Assembly: GCF_001557535.2 (NCBI RefSeq) | Contig: NZ_CP014307.1 | Location: forward strand, 1,240,001-1,304,000 | Length of the DNA stretch: 64,000 nucleotides | From: Burkholderia sp. PAMC 26561 | Lineage (GTDB): Bacteria; Pseudomonadota; Gammaproteobacteria; Burkholderiales; Burkholderiaceae | Direction: 5' to 3' | Shown here: positions 7,827-17,172 of the stretch, piece after piece | How the letters are laid out: each line of letters starts with the position of its first letter | Position numbering within the stretch: position 1 is the stretch's first letter | Program-made: the position numbers and the translations under genes | The notes under the pieces: model-generated | The model's input: the letters and a program-made list of their open reading frames with translations, nothing else | The model's database searches: none | What the model was told of the DNA's origin: nothing

Positions 7827-7968
7827 GGATCAACGACGATCTCGTCTTTTTGCCTCACGCAGCACCGTACTGCAGCACCCTATTGCAGCAGCCCCTATGG
7901 GCTTCTTGGACAACGGCGTCCCCTGAATTCAGTCAACTGGCTGGAATCACGGGACGCCTTTTTGTTTT
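7827..7968 (+). promoter_or_regulatory. Nitrate-operon leader: two-hairpin ANTAR (NasT) target with intrinsic terminator
   Basis: P1 is GATC (7828-7831), hexaloop AACGAC (7832-7837), GATC (7838-7841), extended by a G-T pair. P2 is GGAC (7908-7911), hexaloop AACGGC (7912-7917), GTCC (7918-7921), identical over 14 bases to P2 of the cobA leader. The terminator arm GGCGTCCC (7915-7922) overlaps P2 and pairs with GGGACGCC (7951-7958), followed by TTTTTGTTTT. Between P1 and P2 are two small hairpins, CTGCA/TGCAG (7870-7888) and AGCCC/GGGCT (7890-7903). Loop A1 and G4 fit the ANTAR-target rule. Confidence 0.82.
7915..7968 (+). terminator. Leader attenuator terminator before the nitrate transporter gene
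   Basis: Perfect 8-bp arms GGCGTCCC/GGGACGCC with a 28-base loop containing the small palindrome CTGAATTCAG, then T5-G-T4. It lies 12 bases before the start codon of the transporter gene. Confidence 0.82.
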
Positions 7969-7979
7969 GTGGAACGGCC

Positions 7980-9308
7980 ATGTCAGATAAAGCAACGCGG
8001 ATCGACCTCTTCAGTTTTCGCACGGCGCCAATGCGCGCTTTTCATCTCACGTGGATGGCATTCTTCGTGTGCTTCTTCGCGTGGTTCGCATGCGCGCCGC
8101 TGATGCCATTGATCCAGCGCGAGTTCGGTCTGTCGATCGATCAGGTTGCGAACATCAACATTGCAGCGGTCGCGGCGACCATCCTCGTACGCCTGATCAT
8201 CGGCCCGATGTGCGATCGATACGGCCCGCGCAAGGTCTATACGGCGTTGCTTGTCCTGGGCGCTTTTCCAGTGCTGGCGGCAGCGCTTTCAGGCGGTTAC
8301 ACGAGCTTTCTTCTTGCGCGTCTGGGGATCGGTGCAGTGGGCGCGAGTTTCGTGATCACGCAATATCACACCTCGGTGATGTTCGCGCCGAACGTGGTCG
8401 GCACGGCTAACGCAACGAGCGCCGGATGGGGCAATGCAGGCGCGGGCGCGGCGCAAGCGCTGGTGCCCTTGTTGCTCGCAGCAATGCTTGCCCTGGGCGC
8501 AAGCGATGCATCGGCATGGCGCTACGCGCTCGTGGTGCCGGCCCTCGCCATGCCGCTCATGGCGGTGTTCTACTGGCGCCTGACGCAAGACTGCCCGCAA
8601 GGCAACTTCGATGAACTGCGCGCGCAAGGCATCACAATCGATGGCGGCAAGAAAGGCGGCTGGGCGAGCTTTCGTGCGGCGTGCGCGAACTATCGCGTAT
8701 GGATGTTGTTCGTGACCTACGCCGCGTGCTTTGGCGTCGAGGTGTTCATCCATAACATCGCCGCGATCTATTACGTCAACCATTTCCATCTTTCGTTGAA
8801 AACCGCGGGCCTTGCAGCGGGAAGCTTCGGCTTGCTCGCGCTCTTCGCACGCGCACTGGGCGGCTGGCTGTCCGACAAGTTTGCCGCGCGCCGCGGACTC
8901 GATGTGCGCTCCACCTTGTTGTTCGTGCTGATCGCAGGCGAGGGCCTCGGCTTGTACTGGTTTTCGCGTGAAACCAGTGTCGGGCTCGCCGTTATCGCGA
9001 TGCTTTGCTTCGGTCTGTTCACTCACATGGCGTGCGGCGCGACATATGCGCTAGTGCCGTTCATCGACCGCAAGGCGCTTGGCGGCGTGGCCGGGATCAT
9101 CGGCGCGGGCGGCAACGTGGGCGCCGTCGCGGCAGGCTTCCTGATGAAAGGTCTCGGCAACGTCCAGCAAACCCTGGCAATGCTCGGCGTGCTCGTCTCG
9201 ATCTCCGCACTCTGCGCGCTGGCCGTGCGCTTCAGCACCGAGCACAAGGCACGCGAAGCCGAATTGCGCGCGGACGCATTGGGCATCAATAACAGCATTG
9301 CAAACTGA
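7980..9308 (+). CDS. Nitrate/nitrite transporter, MFS NNP family (NarK/NasA type)
   Basis: A 442-residue carrier that would bring nitrate across the inner membrane for assimilation. Twelve hydrophobic spans are visible. Family marks include GPMCDRYGPRKVYTALLVLG between the second and third spans and the nitrate signature GAGGNVGAVAAGFLMKG in the second half. Start at 7980 (MSDKATRIDLF) rather than an upstream TTG that lies inside the leader terminator. First gene of a four-gene operon; nirB starts 13 bp downstream. Expression should depend on the sigma-54 promoter and NasT leader in front of it. Confidence 0.92.
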   Translation: MSDKATRIDLFSFRTAPMRAFHLTWMAFFVCFFAWFACAPLMPLIQREFGLSIDQVANINIAAVAATILVRLIIGPMCDRYGPRKVYTALLVLGAFPVLAAALSGGYTSFLLARLGIGAVGASFVITQYHTSVMFAPNVVGTANATSAGWGNAGAGAAQALVPLLLAAMLALGASDASAWRYALVVPALAMPLMAVFYWRLTQDCPQGNFDELRAQGITIDGGKKGGWASFRAACANYRVWMLFVTYAACFGVEVFIHNIAAIYYVNHFHLSLKTAGLAAGSFGLLALFARALGGWLSDKFAARRGLDVRSTLLFVLIAGEGLGLYWFSRETSVGLAVIAMLCFGLFTHMACGATYALVPFIDRKALGGVAGIIGAGGNVGAVAAGFLMKGLGNVQQTLAMLGVLVSISALCALAVRFSTEHKAREAELRADALGINNSIAN

Positions 9309-9321
9309 GAGCGTTCACATC

Positions 9322-11856
9322 ATGAAAATCGTCGTCATCGGTCATGGAATGGTGGGGCACAAGCTTCTCGAATGCATCGCCGAAAAAGCAGGGCATGGAC
9401 TCGACATCACCGTACTTTGCGAAGAACCGCGACCCGCCTATGATCGCGTGCATCTGTCGGAATTTTTCTCCGGCAAGACGGCGCAGGATCTGTCACTGGT
9501 CGAAGCGGGATTCTTCGAGCGCGAGAACGTGCGGCTCGAGCTCAACGCGAAAGCGGTGTCGATCGATCGCATGGCGCGGACGGTGACCGTGTCGAGCGGC
9601 GAAGTGCTGGGCTACGACAAGCTCGTTCTCGCAACCGGGTCCTATCCGTTCGTGCCGCCGGTGGCGGGTAACGACCGGGCTGACTGCTTTGTGTATCGGA
9701 CGATTGAAGATCTGGAAGCGATGAAGGAATGCGGCGCGCGATCCCGGACCGGTACGGTCGTGGGCGGCGGTCTGCTGGGACTGGAATGCGCGAAGGCGTT
9801 GCGCGATCTCGGACTGCAGACACACGTGGTGGAATTCGCACCGCGCCTGATGGCCGTACAAGTCGATGACAGCGGCGCCCGCGTGCTGCGCAGCAAGATC
9901 GAAGAGCTGGGCGTGACGGTTCATACGCAGAAGAATACGGTCGCGATCATTGACGGCGAAGCGGGCACGCACCGCATGCAATTCTCCGATGACACGCATC
10001 TCGATACCGACATGATCGTGTTTTCGGCCGGCATTCGACCGCGGGACGAAATCGCTCGTATCAGCGGCCTCGAAGTAGGTGCGCGCGGCGGTATCGTGAT
10101 CGACAACAACTGCGTGACGAGCGACGAACACATCTACGCGATCGGCGAATGCGCGTTGTGGCAAGGGCAAGTGTTCGGTCTCGTCGCGCCGGGTTACGAC
10201 ATGGCGCGCGTGGTCGCGAAGCAGTTGCTCGGCGAAGCGCATGCGTTCGCGGGAGCCGACATGAGCACGAAACTGAAGCTCATGGGCGTGGACGTGGCAA
10301 GTATTGGCGACGCGCACGGCAAGACGCCGGGCAGCCGTGCGTACCAGTTCAGCGACGAACGCAAGCAGGTCTACAAGAAGATCGTCGTGTCGGATTGCGG
10401 CAAGTTCCTGCTCGGGGGCGTGATGGTCGGCGACGCGAACGAGTACGGCACTTTGCTCCAGATGATGCTGAACCGCATCGAGTTGCCGGAGTCGCCAGAG
10501 TTCCTGATTCTCCCTTCTTCCGATGGCCAGCAGAAGCCGGGTCTTGGCGTCGATGCGCTTCCTGTCTCGGCGCAGATCTGCTCGTGCAACGACGTATCGA
10601 AGGGGACGATTTGCGAAGCCGTGTGTGCCGGCGCGATGAGCATTGGCGCATTGAAGTCGGCGACCAAGGCAGGAACATCGTGCGGCGGGTGCGTGCCGCT
10701 CGTCACGCAAGTGATGAAGGCCGAGATGAAGAAGCAAGGGCTCGCGGTCAACAATCATGTGTGCGAGCACTTTGCGTTTTCGCGGCAGGAGCTTTATCAC
10801 CTTGTGCGCGTCGAGCGCATCAAGACCTTTGGCGAATTGCTTGCCAAACACGGTCATGGACTGGGCTGCGATATCTGCAAGCCGACAGTGAGCAGCATTC
10901 TTGCATCGTGCTGGAACGAGTTCGTGTTGAAGAAGGAACACGCGAGCCTGCAGGACTCGAACGACTACTACCTCGCGAATATCCAGCGCGACGGAACGTA
11001 CTCCGTCGTGCCGCGCATGGCGGGCGGCGAAGTGACACCCGATGGTTTGATCGCCGTCGGACAGGTCGCGAAAAAGTACGGGCTTTACACGAAGGTAACG
11101 GGCGGCGCGAGGGTCGACCTGTTCGGCGCGCGGGTCGAGCAACTGCCGTTCATCTGGGAAGAACTGATCGCCGCCGGGTTCGAATCGGGCCACGCGTACG
11201 GCAAGGCGGTGCGTACCGTGAAGTCGTGCGTTGGTTCGACGTGGTGCCGCTTTGGCGTGGGCGATTCCGTGGGCCTCGCGATCGATATCGAGAACCGCTA
11301 CAAGGGCTTGCGCGCGCCGCACAAGATCAAGTTCGGCGTCTCCGGCTGCACGCGCGAATGCGCGGAAGCGCAGGGCAAGGACGTCGGCATCATCGCGACC
11401 GAGAAGGGTTGGAACCTGTACGTCTGCGGCAACGGTGGCATGAAACCGCGCCACGCTGAACTCCTTGCGGCGGATCTGGATGCGGTGACGCTCGTGAAAT
11501 ACATCGACCGCTTCCTGATGTTTTATGTGCGCACCGCTGACCGCTTGCAGCGCACGAGTGTCTGGCGCGACAACCTCGAAGGCGGTCTCGACTATCTGAT
11601 CGATGTTGTCGTGCACGACAAGCTCGGCCTCGCCGCCGAACTCGAAGCCGAGATGCAGCACGTCGCCGATACCTACGAGTGCGAGTGGAAAAAAGCCGTC
11701 ACCGATCCCGAAACCCGCAAGCGGTTCCGCCATTTCGTGAACAGCGACGCGTCCGATAACAACGTGAGTTTTGTCGAGGAGCGCGGGCAGATTCGTCCCG
11801 CTACGCCCGCTGAACGCAAGTTGATCGGCATCCCTGTCGTTGTCGAAACCGTTTGA
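9322..11856 (+). CDS. nirB: Assimilatory nitrite reductase [NAD(P)H], large subunit
   Basis: This 844-residue enzyme reduces nitrite to ammonium in the cytoplasm. Domains in order: FAD/NAD(P)H oxidoreductase (MKIVVIGHGMVGHKLLE at the start; GGGLLGLECAKALRDLG for NAD near residue 150), a BFD-like [2Fe-2S] domain (Cys420-x-Cys422 and TSCGGCVP), and the nitrite/sulfite reductase half with siroheme and [4Fe-4S] ligands Cys636-x5-Cys642 and Cys676-x3-Cys680 in SGCTRECAEAQGKD. Start at 9322 is preferred to an upstream in-frame ATG that overlaps the transporter stop. Works with NirD and needs siroheme via CobA. Confidence 0.96.
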   Translation: MKIVVIGHGMVGHKLLECIAEKAGHGLDITVLCEEPRPAYDRVHLSEFFSGKTAQDLSLVEAGFFERENVRLELNAKAVSIDRMARTVTVSSGEVLGYDKLVLATGSYPFVPPVAGNDRADCFVYRTIEDLEAMKECGARSRTGTVVGGGLLGLECAKALRDLGLQTHVVEFAPRLMAVQVDDSGARVLRSKIEELGVTVHTQKNTVAIIDGEAGTHRMQFSDDTHLDTDMIVFSAGIRPRDEIARISGLEVGARGGIVIDNNCVTSDEHIYAIGECALWQGQVFGLVAPGYDMARVVAKQLLGEAHAFAGADMSTKLKLMGVDVASIGDAHGKTPGSRAYQFSDERKQVYKKIVVSDCGKFLLGGVMVGDANEYGTLLQMMLNRIELPESPEFLILPSSDGQQKPGLGVDALPVSAQICSCNDVSKGTICEAVCAGAMSIGALKSATKAGTSCGGCVPLVTQVMKAEMKKQGLAVNNHVCEHFAFSRQELYHLVRVERIKTFGELLAKHGHGLGCDICKPTVSSILASCWNEFVLKKEHASLQDSNDYYLANIQRDGTYSVVPRMAGGEVTPDGLIAVGQVAKKYGLYTKVTGGARVDLFGARVEQLPFIWEELIAAGFESGHAYGKAVRTVKSCVGSTWCRFGVGDSVGLAIDIENRYKGLRAPHKIKFGVSGCTRECAEAQGKDVGIIATEKGWNLYVCGNGGMKPRHAELLAADLDAVTLVKYIDRFLMFYVRTADRLQRTSVWRDNLEGGLDYLIDVVVHDKLGLAAELEAEMQHVADTYECEWKKAVTDPETRKRFRHFVNSDASDNNVSFVEERGQIRPATPAERKLIGIPVVVETV

Positions 11857-11867
11857 TGGAGGGCGTC

Positions 11868-12215
11868 ATGAACATTGATCGAATTCCCGCAGCGTGGGTG
11901 CCCGTATGCGCGCTCGATGACATCCTGCCGAACACCGGCGTATGCGCGCTGATCAACGGCACGCAAGTCGCGGTGTTTCATCTCGCCGATGGCGAAGGCG
12001 GCGTGTTCGCCATCGATAACTTCGATCCGGGATCGCAGGCCTCGGTGCTCTCGCGCGGACTGATCGGCAATCTGGGCGATCGCATTGTGGTTGCATCGCC
12101 GATCTACAAGCATCACTTTGACTTGCGCACCGGCGAGTGCCTCGAGATTCCCGCGAACTCGGTCAACGCGTTTGCAACGCGCGTTGAAGACGGACAAGTC
12201 TGGGTCGCGGTCTAA
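11868..12215 (+). CDS. nirD: Nitrite reductase [NAD(P)H], small subunit
   Basis: A 115-residue Rieske-fold protein. It starts MNIDRIPAAWVPVCALDDIL and contains VFAIDNFDPGSQASVLSRGL and KHHFDLRTGECLE. As in other NirD proteins the Rieske Cys/His ligands are incomplete, so it probably has a structural rather than electron-carrying role. GGAGGG just upstream supports the start at 11868, twelve bases past the nirB stop; an upstream ATG overlapping that stop is less likely. Ends 5 bp before the nitrate reductase gene. Confidence 0.93.
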   Translation: MNIDRIPAAWVPVCALDDILPNTGVCALINGTQVAVFHLADGEGGVFAIDNFDPGSQASVLSRGLIGNLGDRIVVASPIYKHHFDLRTGECLEIPANSVNAFATRVEDGQVWVAV

Positions 12216-12220
12216 CCGAT

Positions 12221-15200
12221 ATGAACACCGGTACCGTCAAGTCTGTTTGCCCCTATTGCGGCGTTGGCTGCGGAATGGTCCTGCATGTCGAGGACGGGCA
12301 AGTGGTCAAGGTGTCGGGTGACAAGGAACATCCTGCCAACTTCGGGCGTCTTTGCACGAAAGGACAGTCCGCGCACGTTGCCTTGCGCAAATCGGGGCGC
12401 CTTGAAAGCGCGTTTATTCGTCACGCACGCGGTCAGGACCCAGTACCGCTTCCGATGACACAGGCGCTGACCGACACCGCTCACCGCCTGCGCGCCATCC
12501 TGGACAAACACGGCCCCGATGCGCTTTCTTTTTACGTCTCCGGCCAGATGTCGATAGAAGCGCAGTACCTTGTCAACAAGCTCGCAAAGGGGTTCGTGGG
12601 CACGAACAATATCGAGTCCAACTCGCGGCTGTGCATGGCGAGCGCAGGCAGCGGCTACAAGCTTTCGCTGGGAGCGGACGGGCCGCCGGGGTCGTATCAG
12701 GACATCGACAAGGCCAACCTGTTTTTTGTGATCGGCGCGAACATGGCCGACTGCCACCCGATCCTGTTTCTTCGCATGATGGACCGCGTGAAGGCGGGCG
12801 CGAAGCTGATCGTGGTTGATCCGCGCCGCAACGCTACCGCCGACAAAGCCGGTCTCTTCATGCAGATCAAGCCCGGCACCGACCTCGCGCTGATCAATGG
12901 TTTGCTGCATCTGTTGTACGAAAACGGGCATACGGATGCAGGTTTCATCGATGAAGCGACTGAGGGTTGGGACGCAATGCCCGCATTTCTCGCGGACTAT
13001 ACGCCCGCCAAGGTCGCCGCGATCACCGGCATTCCTGAAGCCGATATCCGTCGCGCGGCGCAATGGATTGGTGAAGCGCCGGAGTGGATGAGCTGCTGGA
13101 CCATGGGCCTCAACCAGAGCACGCATGGCACGTGGAATACGAATGCCATCTGCAATCTGCATCTCGCGACGGGCAAGATCTGTCGTCCCGGCAGCGGCCC
13201 GTTCTCACTCACCGGTCAGCCCAACGCGATGGGCGGCCGCGAGATGGGCTACATGGGTCCGGGCTTGCCGGGGCAGCGCTCGGTGCTCGTCGATGAAGAC
13301 CGCAAGTTCATTGAAGACCTGTGGCGCATTCCGGAAGGCTCGCTCAGGACATCGGTGGGGAACGGCACCGTGGATATGTTTTCGCGCATGGCCGCCGGCA
13401 GCATCAAGGCGTGCTGGATCATCTGCACGAACCCGGTCGCAAGCGTGGCGAACCGCCAGACCGTGATCGCGGGATTGCAGGCCGCGGAGCTCGTCATTAC
13501 GCAGGACGCCTTCCTCGATACCGAGACCAACCGCTACGCCGATGTCCTTCTGCCCGGCGCGTTATGGGCCGAAGCCGAAGGCGTGATGATCAACTCCGAG
13601 CGCAATATGACGCTCACGCAAAAGGCTGTCGATCCGCCGGGAACGGCCATGCCCGACTGGCAGATCGTCGCGCAAGTGGCGTGCGAAATGGGCTTCGCCG
13701 ATGCGTTCAGCTATGCATCGGCAGAAGATGTGTTTGCGGAGATCGTGCGGACATCGAACGCGAAGACCGGCTACGACCTGCGCGGCGCGAGCCATGAACG
13801 GCTGCGCGAGTCTCCACTGCAATGGCCCGTTGAGAGAGACGCGGCATCTGATCGCAACCCGGTGCGTTATATCAACGATGGTGTACATCAGACATTGAAA
13901 GTGTCGCCCGATGGCAGCCGTCCTCGGCTCGTGTTTCCAACCGCGAGCGGCAAGGCTGTGTTCTTCGCGCGCCCGCACGTGCAGCCAGCCGAGATGCCAG
14001 ACGTGGAGCGTCCTGTCGTGTTGAACACAGGTCGCTTGCAGCATCAGTGGCACACCATGACGAAGACCGGCAAGGTCGCAATGCTCAACAAGCTGAACCC
14101 GAAACCCTTTGTGGAAATCCATCCTGAAGATGCGGCGGCGTTGGGCATTGAAACGAAGGACGCCGTCGAGATCAGGTCGCGTCGCGGTCGTGCTGTGTTG
14201 CCGGCCGTCGTGACAGATCGCGTTCGCGCCGGCAACTGTTTTGCGCCGATGCACTGGAACGATGTCTATGGTGACGAGCTTTGCATCAACGCGGTGACCA
14301 ATGATGCGGTCGATCCCATTTCGCAGCAGCCCGAATTCAAGTTCTGCGCCGTTGCGCTGAGTCGCGTTGCGCCTGGAACGAGCGACGTCATACCCGATAC
14401 GCACGACGATCACACCGACATCACTCAGGAACCGGACATGTCCCGCATAGATGCTCTTTCCACGTTGCTCGGCATTCCGGAAACGCCGGCGCCGCAACTC
14501 AGCGACGCGGAGCGTTTGTATGCAGCCGGATTCATGAGCGGGTTGCGTTCGAACGAAGGGCGCGCGACTCACGGTGTTCCCGTGCTGCCGGTGAGCGCCC
14601 CGTTTGCCCCGCAGACCCGCCTTTGGTTCGATGGCGTGCTCGCCGGTCTGTTCAGCCGCGCGGAAGGGGCCTCAGCCCTCCAGCAACCGGTACAGGAACC
14701 GGCGGTTCGCATCGTGCGGGCACGGCCGAAGGTCACTTTGTTGTGGGCATCGCAAACAGGCAACATCGAATCGTTGACCGAGCGCTATGCGACTCAGCTC
14801 ATGGAGTCGGGCTTCGAGATTCGTACATCGTGCATGGATGATTTTGCGGTATCGGGCCTGGAAAAAGCGCAATACGTGCTGCTGATGACCAGCACGTTCG
14901 GCGATGGCGATGCACCCGATAACGGCCAAAGCTTCTGGGCCGAACTTCAAGCCGATAACGCACCGCGTCTGGACACCGTGCATTACGCGGTGCTCGCTTT
15001 CGGCGATCGCAACTACGACGCGTTCTGCGGCCACGGACGAAAACTGGATGCACGCATGCTGGAGCGCGGCGCTAGACGCCTCGCCGACCGCGTGGACTGC
15101 GATGTCGAATATCAACCCGATGCCGACGCCTGGCTCGAACGGATTGCCGCGCGCATCAAGGCGGAAGACGAAGCGCTGCATGCAGTTGCCGCCGATGGAA

Positions 15201-16345
15201 TGATCCCTTCCGTTTTGCCTGGGACTGTTGCTTCGAAGGCGCATCCGGCTACGTCGCGGCTTGTAAAGAACTTGCGGTTGAACAAGCAGGGCGCGACGAA
15301 GGACACACGGTATTTCTCGCTAGCATCGAAGGACTCGGGCCTTGAATACGAAGTCGGCGATGCCTTGGGCGTGTGGCCGAGTAACTGCCCTGAACTCGTC
15401 GATGAACTCATCGGCCTGAGCCATCTTTCGCCCGATGCGCCTGTCACAGTAACGGGTGCGGGCGAGATGCGCCTGGCCGATGCACTTGGCAAGCATTACG
15501 AAATCGCGCGGCCAAGCGCTGACGCGCTTGCGTTCATTGCGGCACGGACAGACAACGGCACGTTGAAGGACATGCTCCGGGAAGATCGCAAGGCTGATCT
15601 GAAGAAATGGCTCTGGGGCCAGCAGTTGGCGGACGTCCTGCACGAGTTCCCGGTGAAGCTTTCCGCGAATGAACTGACTGGAATGTTGAAGCGCATGCAA
15701 CCGCGCCTTTATTCGATCGCGTCGAGTCCCAAGGTGCATGCCGACGAGATCCACCTGACCGTGTCGGCGGTACGCTACAACAATGGGCGGCGTCATCGCA
15801 AGGGTGTGTCATCGACTTTCCTGGCCGATCGCGCAGAAGACGCCAACGTCCCTGTTTTCGTGCAAAAGTCGGCGCATTTCCGCCTACCGCGCAATGGCGA
15901 TGCACCCATGATCATGGTCGGTCCCGGTACGGGCGTGGCGCCGTTTCGTGGCTTCCTGCATGAGCGCGAGGCCCGCGGCGATACCGGCCGCAACTGGCTG
16001 TTCTTCGGCGAGCAGCATGCCGCAACCGACTATTACTACGGCGATGAACTCGATGAAATGCGTCGCAAGGGCCTGCTGAACCGCCTTGATCTTGCGTTTT
16101 CTCGCGACCAGGCGGAGAAGATTTACGTGCAAGACCGGATGCGGGAGCAGGGCGCCGATCTTTGGAAGTGGCTCGAGGAAGGCGCGCATTTCTATGTTTG
16201 CGGCGACGCCAGCCGCATGGCGAAGGATGTGGATGCTGCCTTGAGATCCGTGGTGGTTCAGCAGGGCGGCATGAGCGACGACAGGGCGCGCGACTACGTG
16301 GGCCGCATGGTGAAGGAAAAGCGCTATGTGCGGGATGTTTATTGA
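12221..16345 (+). CDS. nasA: Assimilatory nitrate reductase fused to a CysJ-like NADPH flavoprotein
   Basis: A 1374-residue fusion. Residues 1-~720 are a NasA-type molybdopterin oxidoreductase: [4Fe-4S] ligands Cys10, Cys13, Cys17 and Cys45, and Cys138 in SNSRLCMASA as the likely Mo ligand. After a linker, a flavodoxin-like FMN domain begins near residue 837 (KVTLLWASQTGN), then a ferredoxin-NADP reductase-like unit with FAD motif RLYSIASSP near 1162 and NADPH motif VGPGTGVAPFRGF near 1234; the chain ends in an aromatic residue (RYVRDVY) as CysJ does. Electrons would pass NADPH-FAD-FMN-[4Fe-4S]-Mo within one chain, removing the need for a separate NasB or ferredoxin. Last gene of the operon. 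Confidence 0.95.
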   Translation: MNTGTVKSVCPYCGVGCGMVLHVEDGQVVKVSGDKEHPANFGRLCTKGQSAHVALRKSGRLESAFIRHARGQDPVPLPMTQALTDTAHRLRAILDKHGPDALSFYVSGQMSIEAQYLVNKLAKGFVGTNNIESNSRLCMASAGSGYKLSLGADGPPGSYQDIDKANLFFVIGANMADCHPILFLRMMDRVKAGAKLIVVDPRRNATADKAGLFMQIKPGTDLALINGLLHLLYENGHTDAGFIDEATEGWDAMPAFLADYTPAKVAAITGIPEADIRRAAQWIGEAPEWMSCWTMGLNQSTHGTWNTNAICNLHLATGKICRPGSGPFSLTGQPNAMGGREMGYMGPGLPGQRSVLVDEDRKFIEDLWRIPEGSLRTSVGNGTVDMFSRMAAGSIKACWIICTNPVASVANRQTVIAGLQAAELVITQDAFLDTETNRYADVLLPGALWAEAEGVMINSERNMTLTQKAVDPPGTAMPDWQIVAQVACEMGFADAFSYASAEDVFAEIVRTSNAKTGYDLRGASHERLRESPLQWPVERDAASDRNPVRYINDGVHQTLKVSPDGSRPRLVFPTASGKAVFFARPHVQPAEMPDVERPVVLNTGRLQHQWHTMTKTGKVAMLNKLNPKPFVEIHPEDAAALGIETKDAVEIRSRRGRAVLPAVVTDRVRAGNCFAPMHWNDVYGDELCINAVTNDAVDPISQQPEFKFCAVALSRVAPGTSDVIPDTHDDHTDITQEPDMSRIDALSTLLGIPETPAPQLSDAERLYAAGFMSGLRSNEGRATHGVPVLPVSAPFAPQTRLWFDGVLAGLFSRAEGASALQQPVQEPAVRIVRARPKVTLLWASQTGNIESLTERYATQLMESGFEIRTSCMDDFAVSGLEKAQYVLLMTSTFGDGDAPDNGQSFWAELQADNAPRLDTVHYAVLAFGDRNYDAFCGHGRKLDARMLERGARRLADRVDCDVEYQPDADAWLERIAARIKAEDEALHAVAADGMIPSVLPGTVASKAHPATSRLVKNLRLNKQGATKDTRYFSLASKDSGLEYEVGDALGVWPSNCPELVDELIGLSHLSPDAPVTVTGAGEMRLADALGKHYEIARPSADALAFIAARTDNGTLKDMLREDRKADLKKWLWGQQLADVLHEFPVKLSANELTGMLKRMQPRLYSIASSPKVHADEIHLTVSAVRYNNGRRHRKGVSSTFLADRAEDANVPVFVQKSAHFRLPRNGDAPMIMVGPGTGVAPFRGFLHEREARGDTGRNWLFFGEQHAATDYYYGDELDEMRRKGLLNRLDLAFSRDQAEKIYVQDRMREQGADLWKWLEEGAHFYVCGDASRMAKDVDAALRSVVVQQGGMSDDRARDYVGRMVKEKRYVRDVY

Positions 16346-16375
16346 AGCGGTCCGACAGCGACCCGTCTGAAAAAA

Positions 16376-17101
16376 TCAGCCTTTAGCCAACGCTTCCCGA
16401 TGCGCTTGCGCAAGCTCTGCCATGCTCGTGAACTTGAAGTCGATGCGAGGTTGCTCGCCCGGATTCATGGTCGCGCCAAAACCCTGTTGCGCATGACGTC
16501 GATAAATCCAGCACGATGCCAGTCCAAACGCATTAGCCGGCTTGTGGTCATGAAACAGGCTCTCCGCGGTGTGCAGAATTGCGCTCTTGGGAATGCCCAT
16601 TCCGCCGAGCTTGTCCAGCATGTACTCAAAATTGCGCGGTGACGGCTTATACGATCCCACGTCCTCGGCGGTAATCACAGCGTCGAACGAAACCTTGAGC
16701 TTTGCATTGCTATAGGCAAAACTCTCGTTGTCGATATTGGAAAGAATTACCAGCTTGAAATGCTGCTTGAGGTATTGCAGTGCCTCCGCCGAATCCTCGA
16801 ACGCAGGCCAATGCTGAACGGACTGCCCATACGTCGCGCATTCTTCGCGCGTGACGGGCACATTCCATTCTTCGGCGATCCGCTTATACACAATTGGAAG
16901 CAGATCGCGATAGCGCGTGGCCGGCGTGTAGAGTTGCTGCAACGACTCATGACGTGCGTGCGCTTCGAGCACGGCGTCGCGCGTAAGCGGTTGGCCCACG
17001 CGCTCGATCAGCGGCCTCAGGCCATTCATGATGCCGCTTTCCCAATCGATAAGCGTGCCGTAGCAGTCGAAAGTGAGAGCTTTGTAGTCGGTGAGTTTCA
17101 T
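16376..17101 (-). CDS. Haloacid dehalogenase, type II (HAD superfamily)
   Basis: A 241-residue soluble HAD hydrolase. The nucleophile motif [10 protein letters not shown] near residue 11 has Asp12; [12 protein letters not shown] gives the motif-2 Ser, and [15 protein letters not shown] supplies the motif-3 Lys. The DCYGTLxDWE form is typical of 2-haloacid dehalogenases. It lies 71 bp downstream of an MFS gene, with amidohydrolase and MFS genes in the same direction, so it is probably last in an operon. Convergent with nasA (30 bp apart). Whether it acts on halogenated acids or phosphate esters cannot be told from sequence. Confidence 0.85.
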   Translation of the reverse strand: MKLTDYKALTFDCYGTLIDWESGIMNGLRPLIERVGQPLTRDAVLEAHARHESLQQLYTPATRYRDLLPIVYKRIAEEWNVPVTREECATYGQSVQHWPAFEDSAEALQYLKQHFKLVILSNIDNESFAYSNAKLKVSFDAVITAEDVGSYKPSPRNFEYMLDKLGGMGIPKSAILHTAESLFHDHKPANAFGLASCWIYRRHAQQGFGATMNPGEQPRIDFKFTSMAELAQAHREALAKG

Positions 17102-17172
17102 ATGAATTGGCTAATGGAATGATCCGCTAGTCTAATGGATGGCACCGCGATTCATCCATCAAAAGCGGGGGC

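Noticed and set aside
7807..7860. GACG-ATCT-CGTC followed by TTTTT near 7835-7850, considered as another terminator
   Set aside because: The stem is only four pairs and overlaps the much better GATC-AACGAC-GATC P1 hairpin.
9493..11733. Minus-strand frame of about 746 codons opposite nirB
   Set aside because: It is a mirror of nirB, whose motifs and cofactor ligands are intact. The antisense translation has no recognisable domain and no ribosome site.
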